Below are positions 20,004 through 30,796 of a stretch of 64,000 nt of DNA, piece by piece. Positions within the stretch are counted from its first letter, which is position 1, and each line of letters starts with the position of its first letter. The notes beneath the pieces were generated by a model. It made no database searches. It worked only from the letters and a program-made list of their open reading frames with translations, and was not told the origin of the DNA. The stretch is taken from assembly GCA_001661245.1 (NCBI GenBank), contig KV454012.1, positions 671,624 to 735,623 of the forward strand, written 5' to 3'. The DNA is from Pachysolen tannophilus NRRL Y-2460. Taxonomy: Eukaryota; Ascomycota; Pichiomycetes; Alaninales; Pachysolenaceae. Made by a program: the position numbers and the translations under genes.

Positions 20004-20743
20004 GGGTAAAAGCCAGACGAGAATTACTACGAGATTTTTTCAAAGAGGGTGACTACGATGAGGATGCAGTGTTAGAGAAATTAAACAAACTAGAGAAATT
20101 TCCCGAATTGGAAGAAGAGGTTTTAAAGGTTTTGGAAGATATCTTTACGACTAAATCTGGATTACAAGAAATTGTTCTGTTAGTTTTTTCAAATAGTGAG
20201 AGAAGTGAAGAAGAATTGGTTAGAGATGTATCTCATTTAATTGGTGGTTCATGTATCAGCGGTTATATTGACCGAATTGAACCTAGTCAATTGGATCCAA
20301 CTTTAATTAGAAATAGATTAGCCGCCGATAAATATCTTCGTCAAGTGATATTGAAAAATCCACAAAGTAAGGCAAAATTAAAAAGTCTTAAATTGAAACA
20401 GAAAAATTTTGAAATAAAAGAATTTGAAAAAAGGCGCTTATATACAAAAAGTGAACAACAAGCTCAAATTGATTATGAAATTCTTGAGAAATCAAAGAAA
20501 CTATACAAGGAACTTCATACAGATTTTAAATTTTTGAAAATACCCTTTTTCTGTTTGCGCAGAGATTTGTACTACAAAGGTTATAAGCTGGACAGAAAGT
20601 ATATTGTAAGCTTAATAGATGATTTAGTCTAGCATACTCTGTTAGATTCTAACAGACTCTAAAAGACTTTGAAAGACTTTAAAATGGTCCAGTTTAAGAT
20701 CTCCTCCATCTCCGCGAATTTTCTTGTTTTCCAAAATTTTTTT
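19754..20743 (+). repeat. Duplicated block, copy B (right contig start)
   Basis: A near-exact repeat of 18625-19615 that starts at the first base after the gap. Here the terminal poly-T is read through (about 26 T) into the PPT1 promoter, so this copy is the one joined to downstream sequence. Confidence 0.9.
19916..20632 (+). CDS. Asn-rich protein of unknown function, copy B
   Basis: The encoded protein is identical to that of copy A (238 residues, 20-Asn tract after the N-terminal MGKGG). This copy connects to PPT1, which lies 271 bp downstream on the same strand. A short palindrome, TCTGTTA with TAACAGA around 20638-20656, follows the stop. The family is unrecognised. The tail from residue ~120 on is dense in Lys, Glu and Arg and probably helical. 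Confidence 0.68.
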
Positions 20744-20903
20744 TTTTTTTTTTTTTTTTTTTCTTTTTTTGATTTTCACATACAAAAAATTTTTTTCTTA
20801 GTGGTTATAAAGAGCACACGAACAGTAAATATTATTGTTATTATTATTATTCTTATTATAATAATAATAGTAATAGAAGGAAGAAGTATTAGTGGTGATA
20901 AGA

Positions 20904-22439
20904 ATGGCAGAAGAATCTGAATTTATAGCAAAGGCAAATTCATTTAAGGATGAAGGTAATAAGGAGTTAAAAAATAACAATTTTCAAAGTGCTATAGATT
21001 TCTATTCACAGGCTATTGATCTTTATCCGCAGAATGCAATTTTTTTTTCAAATAGAGCACAGGCAAATATTAAACTTGAAAATTATGGATTAGCTATAGA
21101 AGATGCTTCCAAAGCAATTGAAGTTGATCCAAACTATTTGAAGAGTTATTACCGTAGGGCCACTGCATATACAGCTATTTTACAATATAAAAATGCTTTA
21201 CTGGACATTAAAGTTGTTGTATCAAAACAACCAAATGATAAATTAGCTTCAAATTTATTTAATGATTTGAAAAAAATCTTGAAAAGACAAGCATTTGAAA
21301 ATGCAATCAGTGTTGATGATAAGGATATGAGTTTGATTCAGGCTTTAGATTTTGATTGGATATCAATGGAACCAAATATTAGTGCTCCTGAATTAAATAT
21401 TAAAGTGGAGAAGGAAAATGATCAACAAATTGTTAATATAGATTTAACTAGAGAATATGTTGAAGAAATGAACCGTATTTTTAAAAATGGTGGCAAAATT
21501 CCTAAAAAACATGCATATGCAATAGTAGCAGTTGCTAACCAATTATTTTTAAAAGATAGTTCTATGGTGGAAATCGGTTTACCTATAAATGGTAAAAATC
21601 ATGGTGATGATGAAATCATATTAGATGGATGTGAAATAATAACAATATGCGGGGATACTCATGGTCAATATTATGATGTCTTGAATATTTTTGAAAAATT
21701 TGGTCAAGTTGGTGATAAACATGCTTATCTTTTTAATGGTGATTTCGTTGATAGAGGTTCATGGTCTTGTGAGGTTGCATTTTTATTATATTGTTTAAAA
21801 ATTTTGTATCCTACAAGATTTTTCATTAATAGAGGTAATCATGAAACAAACGATATGAATAAAGTTTACGGATTTGAAGGTGAATGTAAATATAAATATT
21901 CAGAAAAATTATTTAAACTTTTTGCAGAAAGTTTTAATTCATTACCATTTGCTACTTTAATTGGATCTCAATATTTAGTTATGCATGGTGGATTATTCAG
22001 TAAAGACGATGTTAAAATTGCAGATATAAAGAAAATTAACAGATTACCAAATAAACAACCTCCTAAAGAAGGTTTAGAAATGGAATTATTATGGACAGAT
22101 CCTCAACCAGAAAATGGTAGATCACCTTCAAAAAGAGGTATAGGAATGCAATTTGGTCCCGATATCACAAAGAAATTCTGTGAATTGAATAATTTAAAAT
22201 GTGTCATCAGGTCCCACGAAGTAAGAATGGGTGGTTACGAAGTAGAACATGATGGAAAATTGGTCACTGTATTTAGTGCTCCAAATTATTGTGATTCTCA
22301 AGGTAACTTGGGTGCCGTCGTCAATTTAAAATTAAAACCTAATGGCTCAGAATATGATATGACTTTTGAAACATTCCAAGCCGTCCCACATCCAGACATT
22401 AAACCAATGGCATACAACAATACCAGTTTTGGTTACTAG
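20904..22439 (+). CDS. PPT1: Serine/threonine protein phosphatase T (PP5), TPR-containing
   Basis: ATG at 20904 gives 511 residues, the usual PP5 length. TPR repeats fill about residues 8-115 (KDEGNKELKNNNFQSAIDFYSQAI and following). The metallophosphatase domain carries GDTHGQ at 250-255, GDFVDRG, RGNHE, HGG and SAPNYCD in the standard order of PPP enzymes. By family Ppt1 binds Hsp90 through its TPR domain and dephosphorylates Hsp90 and clients. The 5' region holds a (T)26 run and AAT/ATT microsatellites around 20825-20875. Confidence 0.96.
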   Translation: MAEESEFIAKANSFKDEGNKELKNNNFQSAIDFYSQAIDLYPQNAIFFSNRAQANIKLENYGLAIEDASKAIEVDPNYLKSYYRRATAYTAILQYKNALLDIKVVVSKQPNDKLASNLFNDLKKILKRQAFENAISVDDKDMSLIQALDFDWISMEPNISAPELNIKVEKENDQQIVNIDLTREYVEEMNRIFKNGGKIPKKHAYAIVAVANQLFLKDSSMVEIGLPINGKNHGDDEIILDGCEIITICGDTHGQYYDVLNIFEKFGQVGDKHAYLFNGDFVDRGSWSCEVAFLLYCLKILYPTRFFINRGNHETNDMNKVYGFEGECKYKYSEKLFKLFAESFNSLPFATLIGSQYLVMHGGLFSKDDVKIADIKKINRLPNKQPPKEGLEMELLWTDPQPENGRSPSKRGIGMQFGPDITKKFCELNNLKCVIRSHEVRMGGYEVEHDGKLVTVFSAPNYCDSQGNLGAVVNLKLKPNGSEYDMTFETFQAVPHPDIKPMAYNNTSFGY

Positions 22440-22791
22440 TGATGATCTCAATCTCATATTCAAATTGTATTTTTTTTGCAATTTATTTATTGAAATAGTT
22501 AAGTAGTTGTTTAGAAGTAGAGAGAGTTGATGAAAAATAAAGCGTCGTGTAACTTCTTGTATTTAAAAATAAAAATAAAAAATCACAAAAAAAAATTAAA
22601 AAAAATTTTTTTTTTCACTTACTCACCACCACCGAGAACTCATCATCAACTGAGCTGAATCAAACTAGATTCTAGACTTTAAGAGCTCAACTAGTAAAAT
22701 CAAACTTCTGACCTTTTCATTGTTTTGATATTACTTAATTATTTGCAGCAATAGACTTTGAGAGCTATAGAAATTTAATTTTGAAATAATC
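22440..22791. promoter_or_regulatory. PPT1-TRP2 intergenic
   Basis: 352 bp with an A-run/T-run stretch near 22585-22615. I looked for a Gcn4-type TGACTCA site, expected for an amino-acid gene, and did not find an exact one. Confidence 0.5.
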
Positions 22792-24369
22792 ATGACAAGT
22801 GCTGTTCAACCGTCACTGGAGTCTTTGTTTGAGACTATCAGCAAAGATAGATTGACTTATGAGGATAATGAGTTACCAAACTTGTATCCAATTTACTCTT
22901 ATGTTTCCTCAGATTATCTTACACCTCATTTGGCATACTTAAAGTTAACAAGACCGGGAGATCCGTTGCACAAGAAGACTCCAAATTTTTTATTTGAAAG
23001 TGCAAAGAATGGAGATACTTTGGATAGATATTCTTTTATAGGTTTTAATCCAAAAAAAATCATTAAAACTGGTCCTACTGAAGGTGAAAATATGAATGTT
23101 GACCCGTTGTTACTTTTAGAACAAGAATTAAAAGATGTCAGACAAGCTCAGCTTCCTGCAATTCCAAGATTAAGTGGAGGTGCCATTGGATATATTTCAT
23201 ATGATTGTATTAAATATTTTGAACCAAGGACAGCAAGAGATTTAAAAGATGTATTGAAATTACCAGAAGCTGCATTGATGTTATTTGATTTAATAGTAGC
23301 GTTTGATCATGTTTTCCAAAGATTTCAAATCATAAACAATATTCAAATAAATCCTCAAGATTCAAAACAAGAAATAATTATTAAACATTTAAATGCTTCA
23401 AAAGAAATAGAAAATATTAAAAAAACTTTAACTGATACTGATTCATCTATTCCATATCCTCCACAACCAGAAATTAAACAAAATCAAACTTTTACTTCGA
23501 ATATTGGACAAGAAGGTTATGAAAACCATGTCAAATTTTTAAAAGAACATATCATGTGTGGTGATATTTTTCAAGCAGTTCCTTCTCAAAGAATAGCAAG
23601 ACCTACGTCATTACATCCTTTTAATATATATCGCCGCTTAAGAACTGTGAACCCATCACCTTATCTTTTCTATATAGACTATCTTGACTTCCAAATCGTT
23701 GGAGCTTCTCCTGAACTTTTGGTCAAGACAGATCTGAATAACAAAGTCATTACACATCCTATTGCTGGTACATTACCTAGAGGTAAGACTAGAGAAGAAG
23801 ATGATGCAAATGCAGTTAAATTAAAAGCTTCATTAAAAGATACCGCTGAACATGTTATGTTGGTTGATTTGGCAAGAAACGATATTAATAGAGTGTGTCA
23901 GCCTTCATCTACAAACGTGGATAGACTCTTATCTGTTGAAAGATTTTCACATGTCATGCACTTGGTCTCACAAGTTAGTGGAACTTTAAGAAAAGATAAA
24001 ACTAGATTTGATGCCTTTAGATCAATTTTCCCCGCAGGAACTGTTTCCGGTGCACCAAAAATCAAAGCAATGGAATTAATCAGTGAGTTAGAAAAAGAAA
24101 AAAGAGGAGTTTACGCTGGAGCAGTTGGTCAATGGTCATATGATGGTAGAACCATGGATACATGTATCGCATTAAGAACAATGGTTGTTAAAAACGGTGT
24201 TACATATTTACAAGCTGGAGGTGGTATTGTCTATGATAGTGATCCTTACGATGAGTATGTGGAAACTATGAATAAGATGAAGGCCAATAATAATACGATT
24301 GTTGAAGCTGAACAAATTTGGACGGAAAGATTGAAGGAAAATAGTTTTGATAGTCAAACTGAAGACTAA
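22792..24369 (+). CDS. TRP2: Anthranilate synthase component I
   Basis: 525 residues, full length. The N-terminal region has FLFESAKNGDTLDRYSF, corresponding to the LLES element that binds tryptophan for feedback inhibition. The chorismate-binding core contains GDIFQAVPSQR, NPSPYLFYID, HPIAGTLPRG, MLVDLARNDINRV, FPAGTVSGAPK and YAGAVGQWSYDG. It catalyses chorismate plus glutamine (ammonia supplied by the Trp3 subunit) to anthranilate, the first committed step of tryptophan synthesis. Codon 315 is CTG at a position where S. cerevisiae has Ser. Confidence 0.97.
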   Translation: MTSAVQPSLESLFETISKDRLTYEDNELPNLYPIYSYVSSDYLTPHLAYLKLTRPGDPLHKKTPNFLFESAKNGDTLDRYSFIGFNPKKIIKTGPTEGENMNVDPLLLLEQELKDVRQAQLPAIPRLSGGAIGYISYDCIKYFEPRTARDLKDVLKLPEAALMLFDLIVAFDHVFQRFQIINNIQINPQDSKQEIIIKHLNASKEIENIKKTLTDTDSSIPYPPQPEIKQNQTFTSNIGQEGYENHVKFLKEHIMCGDIFQAVPSQRIARPTSLHPFNIYRRLRTVNPSPYLFYIDYLDFQIVGASPELLVKTDLNNKVITHPIAGTLPRGKTREEDDANAVKLKASLKDTAEHVMLVDLARNDINRVCQPSSTNVDRLLSVERFSHVMHLVSQVSGTLRKDKTRFDAFRSIFPAGTVSGAPKIKAMELISELEKEKRGVYAGAVGQWSYDGRTMDTCIALRTMVVKNGVTYLQAGGGIVYDSDPYDEYVETMNKMKANNNTIVEAEQIWTERLKENSFDSQTED

Positions 24370-24756
24370 TTAATTTCACTTTGTTTTTTTTTTTTTTTTT
24401 TTTTTTTTTTCACCTTTTTTCTTCAATTGTTAATACTAAATACTAAAGAACTCATAAAATAGAATAATACGATATCGAAAACTAAATCATCAATTAAATT
24501 GTAAACCAAAATCTATCTTTATATAATTCTTGTATTTTATGGCCCTATGTGCTTACGTAATTATGGTTTTTTTTTTTTCAGTTGTTTGGAAAAAAGAAAA
24601 AAGCCAAAAAAAAAAAAAAAAAATTGCAAACAGGTGTGATGGCCAAACTTTAATGATAACGAATCGAAGTTGTTAATACTACTATTAGGATATATGTATT
24701 ATCATTGATTAACTATGGGCTAAAAAAAAAATAAAATAAAGAAAAGAAATGGTATA
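24370..24756. other. TRP2-RRN9 intergenic
   Basis: 387 bp with a poly-T run at about 24384-24410 and poly-A/T tracts near 24568-24622. No recognised site. Confidence 0.5.
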
Positions 24757-25902
24757 ATGCAAAGAAATCAAAATCATAATCAAAGTGAATTGAAACAACT
24801 TAGGAAAGATGGATTTCAGATTTTACAAAATTTAGAAGATGATTTTAGACACGATTTATCTCTACACTTGTATTCAACTTTCCTACTACACTTGAAAAAT
24901 CCATTTTTCCCTGAGAGAAGATGGAGCGCATGGCCATTACCTTATAGTGAAGTTCCAGATCCTAAAAACACGTCGACATACATTGATATCAATGATGTTA
25001 TGGGTACTGAGTACGAGAATCAAAGTGAATTTGCTGACACGGAGACAGAAGAGGCTAAGAAAGAAAATAATGATGGGACTTCAACTCCAACTCCAAATTC
25101 AACTCCAGCTCCAGAAAATCCTGCATCAGAAGGTTTAGATGAAATTGCCAAGTTGATACCTAGATCTCATAGAGTGTTTGAATTGGAAGAGAGATTATCA
25201 GATCTGAATAAAAATTTAAAAATCGAATTGAATTCTATTTTCCAAAGTAAAATATATAATCAGATTTCGTCATTGAATAAGGGCAAGAAAACTGATGAAA
25301 TTAAATATCAGGCTATTATTGATCCAAATATAGAAATTCCGAATTTGCTTTATGAAAAAGTTAAAAACAGAATTAACTCTAAGATTGACTCTTTAGTGAA
25401 AATGAGGTTAACGTCAAGAACAAAGTTTAAACGTGATACAGATGTAATTGCACGTTTATACAATTGGCGAGATATATTAATGGATGAAGGGAACTTGGAA
25501 GCAGAAAAAAGATGTCGTAAATTGTTTACTAATATTAAGGTTTATAATACTAATTCTACTGTCACTGAAAATACTAGACCTATAGATACAGAAATTTTTT
25601 CAAATGAGGAAGATACTGAGGATGAGTATTACACTGGCGAAGAAAGTGATGAGGGTACAAGCTCTGGAGAAGAAATCGAAGCTGGAAACGATCAAAACAA
25701 TACAAATGATCAAAATAATAAATCTCTTTTGGAAAAATTCGAAAGTAGAAAATCTGCTGCTCTATTGTTCGATCAATTTAAAGATAATATCTTACAAGAA
25801 AAGACCATCTTCAATGAGGAAAAATCTAAAAAAATCCCAAACATTAACATTACTGAAAATTATATATTCAAGTTATCTAACAGAGATATGAATACTAAAT
25901 AA
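24757..25902 (+). CDS. RRN9: RNA polymerase I upstream activation factor subunit Rrn9
   Basis: 381 residues. The N-terminal block at residues ~25-70 (LEDDFRHDLSLHLYSTFLLH, then FPERRWSAWPLPY) matches the conserved Rrn9 domain pattern of Leu-His-Leu-Tyr followed by a Trp-x-x-Trp-Pro element. The middle is low complexity with Thr/Pro repeats, then a basic helical part with an arginine-rich segment near residues 220-260, and an acidic region. By family it belongs to UAF, which recruits core factor and TBP to rDNA promoters. Assignment rests mostly on the N-terminal block. Confidence 0.75.
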   Translation: MQRNQNHNQSELKQLRKDGFQILQNLEDDFRHDLSLHLYSTFLLHLKNPFFPERRWSAWPLPYSEVPDPKNTSTYIDINDVMGTEYENQSEFADTETEEAKKENNDGTSTPTPNSTPAPENPASEGLDEIAKLIPRSHRVFELEERLSDLNKNLKIELNSIFQSKIYNQISSLNKGKKTDEIKYQAIIDPNIEIPNLLYEKVKNRINSKIDSLVKMRLTSRTKFKRDTDVIARLYNWRDILMDEGNLEAEKRCRKLFTNIKVYNTNSTVTENTRPIDTEIFSNEEDTEDEYYTGEESDEGTSSGEEIEAGNDQNNTNDQNNKSLLEKFESRKSAALLFDQFKDNILQEKTIFNEEKSKKIPNINITENYIFKLSNRDMNTK

Positions 25903-26255
25903 TTAAGAGTCGTGTGATAAATTTGTAATTTTTCACTTTGTATTTTTATTTAACTTTTCAGTTTATTTTTTATTTTTTAATTTTTTTTTTTTTTTTGGTT
26001 TTTTTCGTTTTTCTCTTTTTGCTTTATTTTTTTGATCAAAACAGTTAGTATATAATTCACAATCTCTATCTTGGGTTTAGCTTTTTATATTGTATGTATA
26101 TGTGATCTTTATTGGTATTAGATATTTTAGTAGTAGTTTGTCAAAAAATTTTGAAAATTGTTTTCTCTGATTTATGTGTATAATAATAATAAGGCGTATA
26201 TAAAATTTTTAAAAAAAAATAAAAAAAAGGTTAGTTGTTTGTTTTTTTTTTTTCG
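25903..26255. other. RRN9-PPH3 intergenic
   Basis: 353 bp, T-rich near 25978-26035 and A-rich just before the PPH3 start. Nothing specific is seen. Confidence 0.5.
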
Positions 26256-27191
26256 ATGTTGGATTTGGATAAGATAATAGACGATGTTAAAAAATGCAAT
26301 CATGTCCCGGAGAATGATATATTAGAATTATGTCTCTTGGTACAAGAGATATTAATCGAAGAACCAAATATCCAATTAATAGATACACCGATCACGGTAT
26401 GTGGGGACATCCACGGTCAATTACACGACTTGCTTACTTTATTTTCAATTGCTAAATATCCACCAGAGACGAAATATTTATTTTTAGGAGATTTTGTCGA
26501 TAGAGGTTTTTATTCGTTAGAAACTTTTCTTCTATTATTATGTTATAAGATACGATACCCAGATAGAGTTTTCTTGATTCGTGGGAATCACGAATCAAGA
26601 CAAATTACAACTGTATATGGATTTTATGATGAATGTTTAAGAAAATATGGATCTGCAAATGTATGGCGATATTGTTGTGAAGTATTTGATTATCTTGCCT
26701 TAGGGGCATATATCACTAATGGCTCTTCAGGAGGTGATGGCGGTGTCTTTTGTGTTCATGGAGGCTTAAGCCCGGATATAACTTCAATAGATCAAATAAA
26801 ATATATAGATAGAAAACAAGAAGTGCCCCATGAAGGTTCGATGTGCGATTTACTTTGGTCCGATCCTGAAGAAAATATCCCTCTGTGGGCAGTCTCACCA
26901 AGAGGCGCTGGTTTTTTATTTGGACAAAACGAAACAGAAAGATTTTGTTATAAAAATAATTTAAACTTAATTGCACGCGCACATCAATTAGTTATGGAAG
27001 GTTATAAAGAAGTTTTTGATGGAAGCTTGGTTACAGTTTGGTCCGCACCAAACTATTGCTACCGTTGCGGTAATATTGCAGCTTGTCTCACTATAGATGA
27101 CGATTATAACAGAACTTACCAAGTATTTGAAAGCGATGACTCCTCTATGGTGGTGCAGTCCAAAATATTACCAAACGATTATTTTTTATAG
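26256..27191 (+). CDS. PPH3: Protein phosphatase 4 catalytic subunit
   Basis: ATG at 26256 ([10 protein letters not shown]) gives 311 residues, close to the 308 of S. cerevisiae Pph3. GDIHGQ at 50-55, [48 protein letters not shown] and [11 protein letters not shown] identify the PP4/PP2A-like group, and the C-terminal DYFL is the carboxymethylation tail. A short Gly/Ser insertion (NGSSGGDGG) precedes the CVHGG motif. By family Pph3 with Psy2/Psy4 dephosphorylates gamma-H2A and Rad53 after DNA damage. Codon 210 is CTG where relatives have Thr or Gly. Confidence 0.95.
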   Translation: MLDLDKIIDDVKKCNHVPENDILELCLLVQEILIEEPNIQLIDTPITVCGDIHGQLHDLLTLFSIAKYPPETKYLFLGDFVDRGFYSLETFLLLLCYKIRYPDRVFLIRGNHESRQITTVYGFYDECLRKYGSANVWRYCCEVFDYLALGAYITNGSSGGDGGVFCVHGGLSPDITSIDQIKYIDRKQEVPHEGSMCDLLWSDPEENIPLWAVSPRGAGFLFGQNETERFCYKNNLNLIARAHQLVMEGYKEVFDGSLVTVWSAPNYCYRCGNIAACLTIDDDYNRTYQVFESDDSSMVVQSKILPNDYFL

Positions 27192-27192
27192 C

Positions 27193-27223
<31 letters not shown>

Positions 27224-28027
27224 TAAATATAAATATAATTTTAAAATATAAAGTTTAGTTTACTTTAGTTTAGTTTAAAAGTATTACGTAATGCATACGT
27301 TTTAATCAGTATTTTTAATTTTTAATGACACAACAACAAACTTTTAAAAGCAAGCAAACATTGGGCATGACGTTAAAATGACACGTACCATATTGTACTA
27401 TGGTTACCATGTCCGCAAATGATATACTATTTAAATTTTTTGCTCATAGATACGTACGTAGATACTAATCATCCATCAAATCCTACTTCTGATGTCATCA
27501 ATTTCAAATTTTTTTTTACAAAAACAATATTTAAAAACTATAGTTAGAAACTATAGTTTAAGCTTTTACTCACTCTTCTTAAACTTCTATTATTTTAAGA
27601 TCTTTAAATCTTGTTTTTCTCTTTGCAGATTTGCCCTTTTTTTTGGCTGAAAGTTTATTTTCTTTTCATTTTCATTTCCATTTTCAGGGGAAAAAAAAAA
27701 AAAATAAACTAAAAAGTTTACGTAGTTTAAAAAAAGCATAGAAAAACAAAACAGTTTCATATTTATCATTTATATTAAATTAAACTACTTCAAATTGTTT
27801 CTTTAACGATATAGTTGATATTATTATATTTTTTTTTTTTTTTATTTTTTTTTGTTTTTTTTTTTGCTCTCTCTCTGGTTTTCTTTTTATTTATTTTTTT
27901 TTTTTTTTTGTTTTATTTTTCTTTTGATTACTTACGACTATCTTAAGGATTGTTTACTGTTTTGATCGATGATTCATTATTGATTGATTGATTTTTTTTT
28001 TTTTTTTTTTAGTTTGTTGATTAAAAA
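27192..28027. promoter_or_regulatory. PPH3-RSN1 intergenic
   Basis: 836 bp. It holds a TA microsatellite at 27193-27220 followed by ATAAAT repeats, a TACGTACGTA palindrome near 27450, a repeated AAACTATAGTT at 27535-27545 and 27548-27558, and several poly-T tracts before RSN1. No gene is visible. Confidence 0.5.
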
Positions 28028-30796
28028 ATGACTGAAACAAGTACTTCATCAACCTCATCGGTTTTATCATCATTGGCATTGTATGGCGCTATATTTGGTG
28101 TTTTCTTGACTGGGTTCCTCTTGTTGAGAATTAAATTCAAGAGGATTTATCAACCAAAATCGTCGTTTGATTTGGTTGTTGCAGAAGAGAAACCAGAGCC
28201 TTTACCGCCAGGGTTGTTCTATTGGGTGATCAAGTTAATAAAAAAACCTGATTCTTTTATCATTCAACAAAGTGGTTTGGATGGATATTTTTTCATTCGA
28301 TATATTGGACTTATTTCACTGATTACTGGTGTAGGTTGTTTAATGTTGATTATTTTATTACCGGTTAACGCCACAAACGGTAATGGTGATTCTGGGTTTG
28401 ATCAGTTGGCTATATCAAACGTAAAACATCCAAAGAGATTTTATGCACATGCATTACTTTCATGGTTTTATTATGGATTTCTAATCTATGTTATTTATAG
28501 AGAATTAGTTTTCTATAATTCCCTTAGATTAGCTGTTTTATCTTCTCCAAAATATGCAAAAAAACAATCGTCAAAAACGGTATTATTTCAAACTGTTAGT
28601 AGTCAATATTATAATATCAATGAATTTTATAAATTGTTTGATGGTGTTAAACGTGTTTGGGCTGCTAAAGGACCGAAAGAATTGGCTGGAAAAGTTCTGA
28701 TGAGAGATCAAATTGCTTATCAATTAGAAAGGGCTATTACAAAAGTTCTTCGTAAAGCTGTTAAAGTACAGAAAAAGGCATCAAAGAAAGGAAGGTCAAT
28801 TGAACCTGCAGATGATTTGGATGCTTATGTTCCTTATAAGAAAAGACCAACTTTCCGTAAGACAATACCAATATTTGGTAAAAAATTAAACACTATTGAT
28901 TTTTGTAAAGAGAAATTACCTGAATTAAACAAAGAAGTTGAAAATTTACAAAAAGATTATGCAGATGCAAGACCAATGAACTCTATATTTGTAGAGTTTG
29001 AAAGTCAATATGCTGCTCAATTAGCAGTTCAATCTTGTCCTTATCATGTTCCTTTCCATTTCTTGCCGCTGTATGTTGGTATTGAACCTGCTGATATTAT
29101 TTGGCCAAATATGAGATTGTTTTGGTGGGAAAGATTAATAAGAAGTTCATTAGCCCTTGCTGCTGTACTTGCTCTTATTATCTTATGGGCATTCCCAGTT
29201 GCCTTTATCGGATTAGTTTCAAATGTCCAATATTTAATTGAAAAACTTTCTTGGTTGGATTGGATCAATAACTTGCCATCTCAGTTATTAGGTATTATTA
29301 CATCTATTTTCCCAACTGTTGTATTGTCATTTTTCATGGGATTATTACCTCCATTTATGAGATTGATGGCAAAAATTGCTGGTGCTCCTTCAGTCCAAGA
29401 TGTTGAATATAAGACTCAACAAAGTTATTTCATCTTCCAAGCAATACAGGTTTTCTTAGTTACTGCTCTTGCATCTTCTGCAACGTCGGCAGTTGAGGAA
29501 ATCATTGATAAACCTTCAAATGCAATGAAGTTATTAGCATCAGATTTACCTAAATCTTCAAATTTTTATATTTCATATATCATATTACAAGGTTTAGCAG
29601 TATCTGCAGGTGCGTTGTTCCAAATTGATACTCTATGTTTATTTTATATCTTGGGTCATATCTTGGATAATACCATTAGAAAAAAATATGAAAGATTTAC
29701 GGGTATATCTATGTATGGTTGGGGTACAGTTTTTCCAATTTATACCAACTTGACTATTGTTATTTTAACATATTCAGTTATTTCTCCATTGATTTTACCA
29801 TTTGCTACTGTTGGGTTTGCTTTGTTATATATTGCTTTCTTACATAATACCACATATGTTTTTGGACAAACTCCAGATGCAAGAGGTCAACATTACCCAA
29901 GGGCATTATTTCAAACATTTGTTGGTATTTATTTGGGAGAAGTTTGTTTATTAGGTATCTTTATTGTAGGAAAAGGATGGGGACCTATTGTCATTGAAGC
30001 AATTTTGATTTGCTTCACAGTTTATTGTCATATCACAATTAATAATGCTTTTGATAGATTATTAAAAGTTGTCCCTGCAGATGTTATGAAACCTTTGGAT
30101 GGATACTCAGAAACCCCATCATGTACTGCTGCTACTCCAGAAATGAGAAATGCTCATTTAAAGGCGGAATTCAAAGCAACTGCTTCCCATCTGTTTGTTT
30201 CATCAACAGATTCATCCGAAGCTGGTGATTCAAGAAACTCACAGGAGTCACAGATGTTTAAGGAAGATAAGCAAGAACAAAACATAACAACTTTCAACTA
30301 TGTTACGAACAAACAAGAGACAAATCCAGAAGTTCCATTATTAGCGGATGGAGATGAATTCTTGATTCCTGATGCGATTATTAAGAAAAACCACTTTGTA
30401 TCGAGATTCTTTGCTCCACATATATATTTATCCTATCATGTTGCCAAAAGAATGCTTCCAGCATCATATTATGAAGAGCCAGATGCTTTAGATCCTGAGA
30501 CGGAGAAACATGCATATGATTATCCTGATGTGACTGCACAGGCACCTGTCTTATGGATACCTAGAGATCCGATGGGATTTTCAACCAAATTTATAAAAGA
30601 GTTTAAAGATATTATTCATATTTCAGACGAAGGTGCTGATTTTGATGAAAAAGGCCGTATGAGATGGTTAGGAGATGCTCCTCCAGCGTATACTGAGGAC
30701 AGTAATGGTGAAAGTGGTTCCTCGGATAGCGGAAAGGAATCCTATGGAAAGGAAGATACAGGAAAAGATGAATATGATTCAATGGAAAAGAAATGA
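28028..30796 (+). CDS. RSN1: RSN1-like membrane protein (OSCA/TMEM63/CSC1 family)
   Basis: 922 residues. A late-exocytosis-type N-terminal domain has its first TM near residues 18-38 and LLPVNATNGN near residue 115. A cytosolic domain at about 190-355 contains SIFVEFESQYAAQLA. A bank of TM helices runs from ~370 to ~700. The C-terminal PHM7-type extension has LSYHVAKRMLPASYY and VLWIPRDPMGFS. Family members are calcium-permeable mechanically gated channels or lipid scramblase relatives; S. cerevisiae RSN1 was found as a suppressor of an exocytosis/salt defect. The order of domains and the N-terminal block point to the Rsn1 branch. Confidence 0.88.
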   Translation: MTETSTSSTSSVLSSLALYGAIFGVFLTGFLLLRIKFKRIYQPKSSFDLVVAEEKPEPLPPGLFYWVIKLIKKPDSFIIQQSGLDGYFFIRYIGLISLITGVGCLMLIILLPVNATNGNGDSGFDQLAISNVKHPKRFYAHALLSWFYYGFLIYVIYRELVFYNSLRLAVLSSPKYAKKQSSKTVLFQTVSSQYYNINEFYKLFDGVKRVWAAKGPKELAGKVLMRDQIAYQLERAITKVLRKAVKVQKKASKKGRSIEPADDLDAYVPYKKRPTFRKTIPIFGKKLNTIDFCKEKLPELNKEVENLQKDYADARPMNSIFVEFESQYAAQLAVQSCPYHVPFHFLPLYVGIEPADIIWPNMRLFWWERLIRSSLALAAVLALIILWAFPVAFIGLVSNVQYLIEKLSWLDWINNLPSQLLGIITSIFPTVVLSFFMGLLPPFMRLMAKIAGAPSVQDVEYKTQQSYFIFQAIQVFLVTALASSATSAVEEIIDKPSNAMKLLASDLPKSSNFYISYIILQGLAVSAGALFQIDTLCLFYILGHILDNTIRKKYERFTGISMYGWGTVFPIYTNLTIVILTYSVISPLILPFATVGFALLYIAFLHNTTYVFGQTPDARGQHYPRALFQTFVGIYLGEVCLLGIFIVGKGWGPIVIEAILICFTVYCHITINNAFDRLLKVVPADVMKPLDGYSETPSCTAATPEMRNAHLKAEFKATASHLFVSSTDSSEAGDSRNSQESQMFKEDKQEQNITTFNYVTNKQETNPEVPLLADGDEFLIPDAIIKKNHFVSRFFAPHIYLSYHVAKRMLPASYYEEPDALDPETEKHAYDYPDVTAQAPVLWIPRDPMGFSTKFIKEFKDIIHISDEGADFDEKGRMRWLGDAPPAYTEDSNGESGSSDSGKESYGKEDTGKDEYDSMEKK

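Noticed and set aside
18788-20632. Recent biological tandem gene duplication
   Set aside because: The copies abut an N gap exactly at contig ends and differ only in a homopolymer, so an assembly overlap is simpler.
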